Part shown: positions 18,049-27,405 of the stretch, in pieces | Position numbering within the stretch: position 1 is the first letter of the stretch | How the letters are laid out: every line of letters starts with the position of its first letter | Made by a program: the position numbers and the translations under genes | Notes under the pieces: model-generated | Databases searched by the model: none | What the model was told of the DNA's origin: nothing | The model's input: the letters and a program-made list of their open reading frames with translations, nothing else | Assembly: GCF_000172155.1 (NCBI RefSeq) | Contig: NZ_ABIZ01000001.1 | Location: 8,155,105-8,219,104 of the forward strand | Length of the DNA: 64,000 nucleotides | Reading direction: 5' to 3' | DNA from: Verrucomicrobium spinosum DSM 4136 = JCM 18804 | GTDB lineage: Bacteria; Verrucomicrobiota; Verrucomicrobiia; Verrucomicrobiales; Verrucomicrobiaceae

Positions 18049-19038
18049 CTACCTCGGCCCAAAAGCGTGCCTGGCCCATGCACTTTTCCGGGCATCCTTC
18101 TGGTTTACGACGTGAACCAGCAGCTTCTGTTTCAGCTTCGCGGGCAGCACGGCCAGTCTTGTGGTCGGCCAGCCAACCAGGTATCTGGCCGCGCCTTCGA
18201 GTTGGGCCGTTGTAAAATCGTCCCGCTGCCCAACCGTCAAGAAATCCGCATCGCCGTACTGCTCCAGCATCAACCTGGGGGCTGACGCATAGTTGGAGTC
18301 TGAGGCCCAGCGGTCGTCCTGAGCATACCAGGTAAAGAGAGACAGGATGCGGTCCTCTGCTTGGGGGAACTGCTTCGCCAGAGGCACCTGCAGCTTCTTC
18401 AGATCTCTCTTCTCACCCTCTGCTTGCCAGGCCACCCAAACTGGCCGGATTGACCCTGGCATACCAGCCAGCCACCGGGCTTCTTTTTCGGCATAAAAAT
18501 TCCTCTCCTTCTCCTCCATCTCATAGCTGCTATCCGAAAGAGGCACACGGCCCGCATCGAGCAGCGAGTTGAAGTACTCGGGTGAAGCCGTCAGCCCAAC
18601 GGAGGAAAGCCGTTCCTGGTCACGATAGACGTCGATCCTTACACACTCGAAGCAGATCACGAGATCATAGTGATGCTCCCTTGTCGTTACTCTGAGGGCA
18701 TGTCTGGGGGCGAAGCAGAACGCCAGTCGATCATGGCCTTCGGCAACCCCCTTTTTGATCAAACGGAATGCCGTCGCAGTTTGCTCCCAAGTCAGTGTGG
18801 TGTCACCCAGGACCCGTTCGTTGTGCAGACGCTCATGCTGCGGCAGCATTTCTCCCGTAGGTTCTAGGGAATACAGTTTCGCCGTCTTCGCCGCCTCGAA
18901 CGCCGCCACCACTTCAGTGGGAAGCGAGTCCGGGACCTGGATGTCTTCCGCGACTGCCGGATGCGGAAACACGAGCCCCACGCAAATCCATCCGACGAAG
19001 TGAAGGCAATAATGCTTCACGATAGCTGACACATTCAT
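18049..19038 (-). CDS. secreted protein of unknown function
   Basis: A 329-residue protein with signal peptide FVGWICVGLVFPHPAVA followed by EDIQVPDSLP. The mature part begins with an alpha-helical segment (TEVVAAFEAAKTAKLYSLEP), has a mixed central region with two cysteines (LVICFECVRID) and a Trp-rich stretch (PVWVAWQAEGEKRDLKK), and ends in a basic helix. I recognise no family and no catalytic motif. The ATG at 19038 is chosen because the in-frame extension to 19107 precedes the signal peptide. The cruciform repeats lie immediately past its stop codon, and the repeat half copy C ends 35 bases from it. Confidence 0.65.
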   Translation of the reverse strand: MNVSAIVKHYCLHFVGWICVGLVFPHPAVAEDIQVPDSLPTEVVAAFEAAKTAKLYSLEPTGEMLPQHERLHNERVLGDTTLTWEQTATAFRLIKKGVAEGHDRLAFCFAPRHALRVTTREHHYDLVICFECVRIDVYRDQERLSSVGLTASPEYFNSLLDAGRVPLSDSSYEMEEKERNFYAEKEARWLAGMPGSIRPVWVAWQAEGEKRDLKKLQVPLAKQFPQAEDRILSLFTWYAQDDRWASDSNYASAPRLMLEQYGDADFLTVGQRDDFTTAQLEGAARYLVGWPTTRLAVLPAKLKQKLLVHVVNQKDARKSAWARHAFGPR

Positions 19039-19152
19039 AGGGCGGGAAGGGTTGGGCGATTTGTTCGGACTCGCGTCCATCCCATCAGGTTTTCTCCATG
19101 AAATCAAGCATCAGGCGTGCGGATGGATGTCTCTCACAAGACCGCACCTCAC

Positions 19153-19186
19153 AAAAAAACCAGGCAACCCTCGCAGGCTGCCCGGT
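19153..19186 (-). terminator. intrinsic terminator of transketolase gene
   Basis: On the minus strand, ACCGGGCAGCC - TGCGAG - GGTTGCCTGGT forms an 11-pair stem with two G-U pairs followed by seven T, 28 bases past the transketolase stop. Confidence 0.8.
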
Positions 19187-19213
19187 TCTCAAATGATCTG
19201 CTGCCTGCTCAGC

Positions 19214-21193
19214 TTACTGCGCAGCGGCCACGACGTTCTCGGCGGTGATGCCGAGTTCGCTCATGACGACATTGCCGGGGGCGCTGAGGCCGAAGCGGTC
19301 GATGGCGATGATCTTGCCTTCGGTGCCGACGTATTTCCACCAGAGGGCGGAAACACCGGCCTCAATGGCGACGCGCTTGGTGACTGCGGGGGGCAGCACT
19401 TCATCGCGATAAGCCTGGGGCTGACGGTCGAAACGCTCAAAGCAGGGAAGGCTGACAACGCGGACGCCTTCGCCAAGCTGCTTGGCGGCATCCACGGCGT
19501 GCTGCACTTCGGAGCCGGTGGCGAGAAGGATGGTCTTCAGCGTGCCAGTTTCCTTCACGAGCACGTAGCCACCCTTGAGGGTGCCTTCGCGGCGGACGGA
19601 GGCAGGGGTGCCGCCCTGGTTGGGCAGGTCCTGACGGGAGAGGGCCAGAAGGGTGGGGCCGTCGTTGCGGCTGTAGGCGGCGGCGAAAGCGGCGGCGCAC
19701 TCCTCGCTGTCGCCCGGGCGGATGACATCCAGGTTCGGAATCACACGCAGACCGCTGACGGTCTCCACCGGCTGGTGGGTCGGGCCGTCTTCGCCCACGC
19801 CCACGGAGTCGTGCGTGAAGATGTAGGCCACGGGGAGCTTGGACAGAGCGGCCAGACGAATGCTTGGGCGGCAATAGTCGGCGAACACCAGGAAGGTGGC
19901 ACCGCTGACGCGGAAGAGGCCGTCATAGGCCACGCCGTTGCAAATGGCACCCATGGCGTGCTCACGAATGCCGAACCAGATGTTTCGGCCGGTCGGGTTC
20001 GCGGCTGAGTAGTCGCCACCGTCCTTGATGTAGTTCTTGGTGGAACCGAAGAGGTCGGCGCTGCCGGTGATGACGTTTGGAATGGCCTTGGCGATGTGGT
20101 TCAAGATCTCACCACCGCTGTTGCGGGTGGCGGCCTTGCTCTCAGCCGGGTACTCGGGGATGAGCTTCAACAGCTCCTCGGCGGAGTGGTCGTAGTGCAC
20201 GCTGTTGTCCAGCTCGGCCTTGAGCGCCGGGTTGGCGGCAGCCCACGCGTCAAAGGTCTTGGTCCACTCAGCATGCGCGGCCCCGCGCTTGGCCTTGAGA
20301 TCGGCGAAGTAGGCTTTCACCTCTTCGCTCACGAAGAAGTGCTGGTCGGCAGGCAGGCCGAGAGCCAGACGGGCGGCGTCGATGAACTTGGCACCGCCTT
20401 CACCGTGGGCCTTGGCCGTGCCGGCCACTTCCGGGATGCCCTTGCCGATGAGGGTCTTGGCAATGATGATCTTGGGCTTGCCATTGTTGGTGGCTTTGGC
20501 GGTCTCCACCGCGCTCTTGATGGCGTCGAGGTCGTGACCATCAATGGTCACGGCATCCCAGCCGATGGCTTCATACATCTTCTGGAAGTCTTCGCTCTGG
20601 GTCACCTTGGCCATGGCGTCCAGCGTGACGTCGTTGGAGTCAAAGATGAGGATCAGGTTGTCCAGGCCGTTGTGCGCGGCAAAGGCCACTGCTTCACGGG
20701 CCACGCCTTCCTGAAGGCATCCGTCGCCGGCGAGGGCGATGATGTGGTTGTCAAAAATGGTGTGCTCCGCGGTGTTGTACTTCGCGGCGGCCATCTTGCC
20801 GCTCAGCGCGAAACCGACGGCGTTGCCCACGCCCTGGCCGAGGGGGCCGGTGGTGCACTCCACGCCCACGGTCTCAAAGGACTCCGGGTGCCCGGGGGTG
20901 TGGCTGCGCAGGGCGCGGAACTTGCTCAACTCCTCAACGGGAAGGTCGTAGCCGGAAAGGGCCAGCCAGGAGTAGATGAACATGGAACCGTGACCGGCGG
21001 AAAGGATGAAGCGGTCGCGGTTGAGCCACTTGGGGCTCGCAGGATCGCACTGCAGGGTCTCGCCAAAAAGCACCGCCCCTACTTCCGCGGCGCCAAGAGG
21101 CAGACCCAGGTGACCGGAGTTGCACTTGTGGACGGCGTCCATGGCAAGGCCACGGGCTTCATTGGCGGCTTTCGAGAGGATGGCTTTATTCAT
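19214..21193 (-). CDS. tkt: transketolase
   Basis: Moves two-carbon units between sugar phosphates in the pentose phosphate pathway using thiamine diphosphate. The 659-residue length is normal. Visible are the N-terminal [12 protein letters not shown] (canonical SGHPG-type, with His kept), the ThDP motif [15 protein letters not shown]...FDSND, the pyrimidine-domain [15 protein letters not shown] with its catalytic Glu, and [18 protein letters not shown], and the C-terminal [10 protein letters not shown]. The ATG at 21193 matches family N-termini; the frame is open to 21307 but that part is Pro-rich. It lies 118 bases downstream of the phosphatase/glycosidase gene on the same strand and could be co-transcribed. 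Its own terminator follows. Confidence 0.95.
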   Translation of the reverse strand: MNKAILSKAANEARGLAMDAVHKCNSGHLGLPLGAAEVGAVLFGETLQCDPASPKWLNRDRFILSAGHGSMFIYSWLALSGYDLPVEELSKFRALRSHTPGHPESFETVGVECTTGPLGQGVGNAVGFALSGKMAAAKYNTAEHTIFDNHIIALAGDGCLQEGVAREAVAFAAHNGLDNLILIFDSNDVTLDAMAKVTQSEDFQKMYEAIGWDAVTIDGHDLDAIKSAVETAKATNNGKPKIIIAKTLIGKGIPEVAGTAKAHGEGGAKFIDAARLALGLPADQHFFVSEEVKAYFADLKAKRGAAHAEWTKTFDAWAAANPALKAELDNSVHYDHSAEELLKLIPEYPAESKAATRNSGGEILNHIAKAIPNVITGSADLFGSTKNYIKDGGDYSAANPTGRNIWFGIREHAMGAICNGVAYDGLFRVSGATFLVFADYCRPSIRLAALSKLPVAYIFTHDSVGVGEDGPTHQPVETVSGLRVIPNLDVIRPGDSEECAAAFAAAYSRNDGPTLLALSRQDLPNQGGTPASVRREGTLKGGYVLVKETGTLKTILLATGSEVQHAVDAAKQLGEGVRVVSLPCFERFDRQPQAYRDEVLPPAVTKRVAIEAGVSALWWKYVGTEGKIIAIDRFGLSAPGNVVMSELGITAENVVAAAQ

Positions 21194-21311
21194 CGTGTTT
21201 TCTGCGGAGCAATAGATTCTGCAAAGGCGCGCTACATACCTTTCACGGGGCGGGATGCAAGGGCGAATGCAGGGCGGGGGCGGCGGCTCCAGCGGACTTG
21301 TGGACAATCGG

Positions 21312-23420
21312 TCAAAAATGTGACTGAATTTCCAGTTCCTCGCAGGCGAGCAGGAACTCGCTGGCGGACCAAGCTTGCTTGATCTTGCCCATGGGGTTGC
21401 CCGTGCGGGCGTGCGCCCACTCGTTGAATTCCCAGTCGCCCAGCACGCCCCGCTGGTTTAGCCGGGCGAGCTTGAGCAACTCCTGCCGGGCCAGGACACG
21501 GAGGCCCAGACGGTTCACAAAGCGCACCCAGGCGGCTCCGATGTAAGGCCAGATGCCGCCGTTGTGATAGTGGCCCGGGAGGTTGAGCAAGTTCACCGTG
21601 TAATACGGACGCCAGTCGGGATCGCCTGGCTGCACCACCGGGTAGAGATTGACCACCGGGAAAGGGTCGTTTACGCCCACACCCCACATGAAACGGAAAG
21701 CGTGGCGGGCCCGATCCACATCCATGACATTGAAGAGGAACGCGAGGATGTTGCCATACACATCACAGCGCCAGTTAAAGGCAAACGGGGTAACCTGGGC
21801 GAGAAGGTAACTGGTATCCCCCAGGCTGAACTGCATGTCCGCAAAGCTGCGTGGCGAGGCCTCTGGCACCGGGGCGGTACTGGGCCAGAAACGCTGCATG
21901 ATGACGGCCTTGATGGTCTGGGAGCGGCGCACATAGTCGCCAGCCCGCCCAGAGACGCCCAGCATCTCCAGCAGGCGGCCAAAGGCGATGTTCGCCCGAT
22001 ACCAGAGGACCTCGTCCAGCAGCACGTTGTAGGAACGCCCGAAGAGATCCGTCCAGTCGCCTGCTTCAGGAATCTCCAGCAGCCCATCATTGTTCGAGTC
22101 ATGCGCCGCCAGCCAGTCCATCGCCTTCTGCAGGGTGGCCACCCACTTGCGCGCAAACGGCAGGTCCTTGGTGGTGCGCACATGCTCATAGGCGGCAATG
22201 ACGACCCACAGACCACTGTCGATGGCGCAGATGCCGCCAACACCAGAATAGTCCGGCAGGCCGGTATCGATGTTGACGTTGGCGGGGATCTGGCCGTTGG
22301 GCGAGACGTTGGAAAGCAAGGTCTCCAGGGTGCGCACCCGACACGCTGCCACATCTGCGTCCTCCAGGCTCATGCAACCAATCACCGTGATGGCCCCATC
22401 ACGCCCCCACACGCTGCGATAGTTCGCGTCCGTACCACGCACCTCGTTCTCTGTGAGAGAGCAGGCGGAAAAGCCCAAGGGGGTGATGTTTTTCTTGAGC
22501 GTTTCCACCGCCTTTTGATAGGCGGTCTTGAGGAACTCCAGCTCGTCGGGTTTCAGCTCGTCGGTGGGAGCCTGCTGGAGGAGCTGCTGGATCTCCGGAG
22601 TGAACCGGTTGTGACCAGGATCCTCGGGGACCGCAGCGGGCACTTCCTGGATGAGCCCGTAGTGCTTCATGCCTTCCAACACCCCGTCCGCGCAGATGGC
22701 GTGGGCCATGTAGGGGCGCGTGGTGAGCACTGCCTCCAGCAGCTCGGGCTGGGCGTTTTCCACCACGATGCCTCGCACGTCCGGCAGGTGGAACATGGCA
22801 GCGTCGTTTCCCGTGTCCCCGGCGACGAGGGCCTCCGCCGGGGAGATGTCCAGATGGTTGAGCAGCCAGTCCAGCGCGTTGCCCTTGTCCGCCAGCATGG
22901 GCAGCACGTCCAGGTCCCGGTCACTGGAGTAAACCACGGCCGCCTGCAGACCGGCTGTCTCCAATGCAGCACGCAGTCCGTCGATCACCTCGGTAGAAGC
23001 ATGATGGAGATACCAGCTTGATTTGAAAGGCGACTGGAAGTGTGCGGGCTGCGGTACCGCGTGAGTGGTCTGGGTGACCACCTCCACCGCCTTCGCACGG
23101 TTCCAGCCCCCGCTCATGATTTCTGAAAACTCCTGCACCACCTCCTGCGTCTCGCGGCGGTAGATCAAGGTGCCCACACCGCAAATGAGGTAGTCGGGCG
23201 GCGGCAAATCTGTGCGGCGGAGCTGGCGCAGGCTGTCTGCCAGCATGCGGCCGGTATTGTACACCAGCACGGGGCGGGTGCCCTCCGGCAGGGCCAGCCA
23301 GGCCCGCTGGAAGCTCAGCGTGGCGTCCGGTTTGCCCAGCAGGGTGCCGTCGAGGTCAAAACAGGCGAGCCGGATGGGCAGGACGGAAGGGGCAAGTGAG
23401 GGTTCAGTGGCGTCAGGCAT
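21312..23420 (-). CDS. HAD-IIB disaccharide-phosphate phosphatase fused to glycosidase-like domain
   Basis: The 702-residue protein has two parts. Residues ~15-260 form a sucrose-phosphatase-type HAD domain: FDLDGTLL (nucleophile Asp), [15 protein letters not shown] (Lys) and [11 protein letters not shown]. Residues ~290-702 form an (alpha/alpha)6-barrel-like region with [39 protein letters not shown] and [18 protein letters not shown], motifs resembling amylo-alpha-1,6-glucosidase and neutral invertase families. The upstream gene, 15 bases away, encodes a mannosylfructose-phosphate synthase-like GT4, so the phosphatase probably acts on that product. The reaction of the C-terminal half is unknown: it might hydrolyse the disaccharide or be a regulator. 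Sucrose phosphate is the alternative substrate. Confidence 0.75.
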   Translation of the reverse strand: MPDATEPSLAPSVLPIRLACFDLDGTLLGKPDATLSFQRAWLALPEGTRPVLVYNTGRMLADSLRQLRRTDLPPPDYLICGVGTLIYRRETQEVVQEFSEIMSGGWNRAKAVEVVTQTTHAVPQPAHFQSPFKSSWYLHHASTEVIDGLRAALETAGLQAAVVYSSDRDLDVLPMLADKGNALDWLLNHLDISPAEALVAGDTGNDAAMFHLPDVRGIVVENAQPELLEAVLTTRPYMAHAICADGVLEGMKHYGLIQEVPAAVPEDPGHNRFTPEIQQLLQQAPTDELKPDELEFLKTAYQKAVETLKKNITPLGFSACSLTENEVRGTDANYRSVWGRDGAITVIGCMSLEDADVAACRVRTLETLLSNVSPNGQIPANVNIDTGLPDYSGVGGICAIDSGLWVVIAAYEHVRTTKDLPFARKWVATLQKAMDWLAAHDSNNDGLLEIPEAGDWTDLFGRSYNVLLDEVLWYRANIAFGRLLEMLGVSGRAGDYVRRSQTIKAVIMQRFWPSTAPVPEASPRSFADMQFSLGDTSYLLAQVTPFAFNWRCDVYGNILAFLFNVMDVDRARHAFRFMWGVGVNDPFPVVNLYPVVQPGDPDWRPYYTVNLLNLPGHYHNGGIWPYIGAAWVRFVNRLGLRVLARQELLKLARLNQRGVLGDWEFNEWAHARTGNPMGKIKQAWSASEFLLACEELEIQSHF

Positions 23421-23435
23421 GCAGAAGGTTCGAGG

Positions 23436-24818
23436 TCAAACAAACGAAGGCGTGGTGCCCGCTGGCACGAAGGAGGGCTGCGGGTCAAGCAGGGATTCCG
23501 GTGAAAGGCGGTCCTCCAGTTCACGCAGCACCTGCTGGGCAATGCCCGTCCAGGTGAAGAGGCTGCGCGCCCGCTGGCTGCCCAGGCGGCCCAGTCTTTC
23601 CCGCAGACGGTCGTATTTCGTGGCCTGGAGCAAGGCGATGCCAAACTCCTCCTTGTCGAGGGTGTCTGCATAGATGGCGTGAACCCCGAAGTCCAGCGCA
23701 CGATAGAGACCCCCATGGGTGGTGACCACCGTGGGTGTGCCACAGGCCAGGGCCTCAACCGCCGTCATGCCAAATGGCTCATATCGGCTGGAAAGCGCAA
23801 ACACATCCGCAGCGCGGTAGCGGTCGGCCAGCTCCTCGTCCGACACGGAATCGGAAAGCACGATGCGGTCGCGGTAGGGGCTTTGGGAAATAAGTCCCCG
23901 CATCTCCTCCAGCAGCGGGCTGTTCCCGGGGTCCGAGGAAACTTGCCCCACGGCCAGGTGCAGCCAGACATCATCCTTGCGGGCCGCCGCCACTTCAAAG
24001 GCGGGGATGAGCAGGTCGAAGCCCTTGTTCCGCGCCAGACGGCCCAGAGAAAAGATCACCTTGCCCTGATAACCGAAGGACTCCCGCAGCGCCTGACGGC
24101 TCGCAGTGCTCACCGGGAAGAAACGCGTATCATCGTACCCGGGCGGGATCATGCGAATGCTGTCCGCAGGCAGATTATATTCGGACCGCAGGAGATCGAA
24201 CTGTTGCGGCGAAGTGGCCACCACCAGATCACAAGCCCGGTAGAGCGCCTGCTCCTCGCGAATGCGCACGGGGAAGTTGTACTTCTTGTCGAGATCGGCC
24301 ACCTCCTCAGGAGCATCAGCCTTCATCTGGCTGCGCTTCCATGCACCCAGCGAGTGGGGGGTGTGCACATGCGGAATGCCGAGCGCCTCCGCCATTCTTT
24401 GTGATGCCACACCAGCGTCCCAGTAGTGACTGTTGATGAACTGGTAGGCATAATCATGCCGGTCAATGTAGCGCAGCGCATGCTCCACCCATTCCGGCAG
24501 CTTGTTGAGCAGCGTTTCTTTTGGAATGAAATCTTTCCCTCCGCAGGGCATCCGCAGGATGGTGACGTTCTCATCCACCACCTCACGTTCCGGCTGTTCC
24601 TCGAACCTACGGGTCCAGATGTCCACCTTGAAGCCCAGTTGGGCCAGCTTGCGGGAGAGCTCCAGCACATACACCACCTGGCCACCGGTGTCCGGTGCGC
24701 CCAGGGGCGGATTGGCAGCGACATAACCGTGGGTGGAAACCATGGCAATCCTCGGGCGGAGCCGCCGGCGACGGGCGGGCGTGGTCTTGGTGGTGAGTGT
24801 TTCCATTTCCATCATCAT
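23436..24818 (-). CDS. mfpsA: mannosylfructose-phosphate synthase-like GT4
   Basis: This is a retaining GT-B glycosyltransferase of about 460 residues. The N-terminal HGYVAANPPLGAPDTGGQVV, the RMPCGGKDFIPKE segment and HTPHSLGAWK match what I know of the mannosylfructose-phosphate synthase (MfpsA) branch of the sucrose-phosphate synthase family. The C-terminal GT4 acid pair is present (EPFGMTAVE, E-x7-E). The expected reaction joins GDP-mannose and fructose 6-phosphate, giving a compatible-solute precursor; sucrose-phosphate synthesis is the alternative. The start is uncertain: three consecutive ATG codons (24818, 24815, 24812) and another at 24806 are possible. The downstream gene supplies the matching phosphatase. 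Confidence 0.75.
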   Translation of the reverse strand: MMMEMETLTTKTTPARRRRLRPRIAMVSTHGYVAANPPLGAPDTGGQVVYVLELSRKLAQLGFKVDIWTRRFEEQPEREVVDENVTILRMPCGGKDFIPKETLLNKLPEWVEHALRYIDRHDYAYQFINSHYWDAGVASQRMAEALGIPHVHTPHSLGAWKRSQMKADAPEEVADLDKKYNFPVRIREEQALYRACDLVVATSPQQFDLLRSEYNLPADSIRMIPPGYDDTRFFPVSTASRQALRESFGYQGKVIFSLGRLARNKGFDLLIPAFEVAAARKDDVWLHLAVGQVSSDPGNSPLLEEMRGLISQSPYRDRIVLSDSVSDEELADRYRAADVFALSSRYEPFGMTAVEALACGTPTVVTTHGGLYRALDFGVHAIYADTLDKEEFGIALLQATKYDRLRERLGRLGSQRARSLFTWTGIAQQVLRELEDRLSPESLLDPQPSFVPAGTTPSFV

Positions 24819-25330
24819 GGGGTACGGCCACCCTGTCCCCCGCACCATAAGCAAGGGCTTTAGAACCGCCTAAACGATCCTGATTCTCTTTGCCAAGCAA
24901 GCAGGGGGCGCGCTGGCACAGAAGATCGTCTGCCGTGGAATAAGCGGATGTATCCGGGGCGGTGTTCCTCCCATACCGCAAGCCACCAAGGCTTCCCTTC
25001 CAACACAGTTGTGCTTTCCTATTACCCCTCGCCATCCGGCAGGGCCTTTCCAAGAACGCCTTGCTCCTCCGCCTGCCTCCGCACTCTCTCCCAAAATCCC
25101 GACAAGTCAGGAGCCCCCAAGCTTCTCACCACGTCCACCACCTGGGAGCACTGCGCTATCAGGAGTCCTGCGTGGGGCTGTCAAGCTTGGACGTCAGCGG
25201 AGCAGAGATCTGGGCGATGCTGACGAGCGAAGGGTTCCAGCACATTACAAGCGGACGCCAGGCGGCGGATCCCGCGCGCACCGGAAGCCTGTTGCGCAGG
25301 ATCAGGTGTTGGATGCGCAGCATGACTGCA
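24819..25330. other. intergenic region upstream of the GT4 gene
   Basis: These 512 bases must hold the promoter of the disaccharide operon, though no strong -35/-10 pair stands out. They also hold a decayed dispersed repeat at 25243-25300. No credible gene seen. Confidence 0.5.
25243..25300 (+). repeat. dispersed AAAGCGG element, decayed copy
   Basis: CATTACAAGCGGACGCCAGG, then CGGCGGATCCCGCGCGCACC, then GGAAGCCTGTTGCGC, aligns with the copy at 17671-17730 (TCACAAG.GGCGCCA, GCGGCGG, CCCGC.CGCAC) but with many changes. Confidence 0.45.
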
Positions 25331-26803
25331 CTACACCTCCTTCAGCAACCCCTCCATCACCGCCCTGACTTCGCTCCATGCCACTTCGTGCGGAGGACGC
25401 CTGGTCCTGGCAGCCACTGCCGCCGTGGCACCTGCCGCCTCGCCCATGGCAACGGAGTTCCCCGTGACGCGATAGCTCGCATGGGCGGTGAAATCCCCGC
25501 TGATGCAGCGGCCGGCCATGAGCAGGCCGTCCACGTCTTTCGCGATCAAAGCCCGCAGGGGGATGTCATAGGGGTGGAACTTGAAGTCGGCGTGGATGAT
25601 GGCCTTCTTGTCATTGGCCTCCTTGTCATGGGCGTGGATGTCCACGCCAAACGTGGCCCGGGTCACGGCATCATCATGTCGTGCGCCCGTGGCCAGATCG
25701 TCGCGGTTCACGGTATAACGTCCGTGGATGCGCCGGCCATCGCGCACGCCGATCTGTTCCGGAGTGGCCACAATCTGCATGCCTTCCCAGGGCCCGCCGA
25801 GCTTGCGCAGGCCGCGCACGACCTTGAACACCTCCGCACGGGCGCGGATGGTGGCCTCGGTGATCGCCGGGGCGTCAAAGGCCTTGATGCCATATTCGTG
25901 ATTGATCATCACCATCACCAGGTTGTCCCGCACCTGGAAGAGCGTGGGCATGCCATAGGAGGGTTTGAATCCGGCCCGGATGATCTCATTCTTGAAGCCC
26001 TCTGTGGCCTGATGGTGCCAGTCCCACATGCCCTTGCGATTCTCCGGCGTGACTTGGTAAAAGGAAATATAGTTCTTGAGCGCTGCCGCATCCTTCACCA
26101 CGGCCAGGGTGTTCAGCGTCATGGGCTGACACGGGCACTCCGCCCCGCCCTGGCCGATATCCCAGCCACAACGGGCCATGGCACCGAGGTCACCATCTCC
26201 CGTGGCATCAATGAAAACTGGGGCGCGCCAGGCCTGGCGACCGGACTTCGACTCCGTGATCACCGTGGTGAGCTTCCGCCCGTCCCGGTAGGCGGCGGCG
26301 AGGCGGGTGTGCAGGTGGATCTTCACCCCTGCCTCCACACACATCTCTTCCAGCAGGACCTTCATCTCCTCAGGTTCATACACAAACTGGTCTGGCAGCG
26401 TGCTGCGGCGGGCATCCCGCTCGTCCAGCCGGCGGATGATCTCCTTGGCAAGTCCGGGTTTGTTGAAGTCAAAAATGTAGGTGAGCAATCCGGCGGTCCA
26501 CACCCCGCCCAGGCAGCCGTGAATCTCGATGAGGCGGGTCTTCGCCCCCGAACGGGCAGCCGCTAACGCGGCCGCAATCCCCGCCGGACCGGCACCACAG
26601 ACGATGACATCCACATCCTCCCCAAGAGGCAGATCTTGTGCAGGCTCCGGAAAGACGCCCGCCTTGGGCTGCTCCGAGACCGGTGCCGACACCGCCCCGA
26701 GCCAGGATGAGGAAGCCAAGGTGGCCGCCCCGGTCAGAGCGGAGCGCAAAAAGGTACGGCGGCCGTTTTCTGTGGAGGAAAGGGGAGAAGTGAATTCAGA
26801 CAT
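25331..26803 (-). CDS. Tat-exported FAD-dependent oxidoreductase
   Basis: A 490-residue protein starting with a twin-arginine signal (GRRTFLRSALTGAATLASSS). The FAD-binding Rossmann motif is DVIVCGAGPAGIAAALAAAR at ~65-85, with LIEIHGCLGGVWTAG after it and VFIDATGDGDLGAMARCGWD near 215. The C-terminal GLLMAGRCISGDFTAHASYR closes the FAD site. This is the FAD_oxidored (PF12831-like) type common in Planctomycetes and Verrucomicrobia, often near sugar-degradation genes; the substrate is unknown. The ATG at 26803 puts the Tat signal at the N-terminus. The gene is divergent from a BlaI-type repressor, and the two palindromic operators lie in the shared upstream region, so it may be controlled by BlaI. 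Confidence 0.8.
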   Translation of the reverse strand: MSEFTSPLSSTENGRRTFLRSALTGAATLASSSWLGAVSAPVSEQPKAGVFPEPAQDLPLGEDVDVIVCGAGPAGIAAALAAARSGAKTRLIEIHGCLGGVWTAGLLTYIFDFNKPGLAKEIIRRLDERDARRSTLPDQFVYEPEEMKVLLEEMCVEAGVKIHLHTRLAAAYRDGRKLTTVITESKSGRQAWRAPVFIDATGDGDLGAMARCGWDIGQGGAECPCQPMTLNTLAVVKDAAALKNYISFYQVTPENRKGMWDWHHQATEGFKNEIIRAGFKPSYGMPTLFQVRDNLVMVMINHEYGIKAFDAPAITEATIRARAEVFKVVRGLRKLGGPWEGMQIVATPEQIGVRDGRRIHGRYTVNRDDLATGARHDDAVTRATFGVDIHAHDKEANDKKAIIHADFKFHPYDIPLRALIAKDVDGLLMAGRCISGDFTAHASYRVTGNSVAMGEAAGATAAVAARTRRPPHEVAWSEVRAVMEGLLKEV

Positions 26804-26900
26804 GGCAGAAGCAGTGAGAATGCGATGGCGACGGGCGCTTGCTTGTTCTCTAGAGTCCCCCATACCGCCATGTTGGACAAATCGGCGTGAAGAAGTGCCC

Positions 26901-26916
26901 TGCTAAATTTTTAGCA
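26901..26916. promoter_or_regulatory. BlaI-type operator 1
   Basis: TGCTAAA-TT-TTTAGCA, perfect 7-base arms, midway between the divergent FAD oxidoreductase and BlaI genes. It matches operator 2 at 26946-26961. Confidence 0.65.
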
Positions 26917-26945
26917 TTTCCATCTAGACAGCCGAGAGCTTCGGA

Positions 26946-26961
26946 TGCTAAAAAATTAGCA
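26946..26961. promoter_or_regulatory. BlaI-type operator 2 overlapping the start codon
   Basis: TGCTAAA-AA-ATTAGCA, with 6-base perfect arms TGCTAA/TTAGCA. Its last base is the A of the blaI-like start codon, so binding would block initiation as well as transcription. Centre-to-centre spacing to operator 1 is 45 bases. Confidence 0.65.
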
Positions 26962-27362
26962 TGAAGCGAAAATTGCATGAGCTCAGCCGGCGCGAGCGGC
27001 AGATCATGGAACTCATATTGGTCAAAGGCTCCGCCTCGGCGGCCGAAGTGGAAGCAGGGATTCCCGATGCACCGAGCTACTCCGCCATCCGCGCCCTGCT
27101 GCGCATTCTGGAGGAGAAGGGCCATCTCAAGCATCGGGAGGAAGGCGGACGTTATGTGTACGAACCGGTCGAGGCCCCGCAGACGGCGAGCCGCTCGGCA
27201 CTCCAGCAGGTGGTGAAGACATTCTTCGGTGGGTCCCTGGCCGATGCGGTTGCCGCCTTCGTCGATGACAAGGACGGCAGCCTCTCCAGCAATGAGTTGA
27301 AACGACTGGAGGACATCATCAAAAAAGCGGGGAAGCCGGACGCTGGGCCGCGGGCATCTTGA
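26961..27362 (+). CDS. BlaI/MecI-family transcriptional repressor
   Basis: A 133-residue winged-helix repressor. The N-terminal half has the BlaI pattern LSRRERQIMELILVKGSASA...YSAIRALLRILEEKGHLKHR with wing GGRYVYEP; the C-terminal half (ALQQVVKTFFGGSLADAVAAFV) is the dimerisation helix region typical of the family, where cleavage by the partner M56 protease releases repression. The partner gene begins 43 bases downstream. Two palindromes upstream suggest autoregulation. In Verrucomicrobia and Planctomycetes such pairs often control genes unrelated to beta-lactams; no beta-lactamase is seen here. Confidence 0.9.
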   Translation: MKRKLHELSRRERQIMELILVKGSASAAEVEAGIPDAPSYSAIRALLRILEEKGHLKHREEGGRYVYEPVEAPQTASRSALQQVVKTFFGGSLADAVAAFVDDKDGSLSSNELKRLEDIIKKAGKPDAGPRAS

Positions 27363-27405
27363 GATCAACACCCTTTCACGTCGGAATCACATCCTCAATA
27401 GAGCC

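Noticed and set aside
20096-21382. 428-codon open frame antisense to transketolase
   Set aside because: Low-complexity Gly/Val/His composition from reading a GC-rich gene backwards; the minus-strand tkt is unmistakable.
21564-23021. 485-codon open frame antisense to the phosphatase/glycosidase gene
   Set aside because: No family motif; the minus-strand frame has intact HAD motifs.
24962-26566. 534-codon open frame antisense to the FAD oxidoreductase
   Set aside because: Covers a repeat and an antisense stretch, no domain, no start signal.
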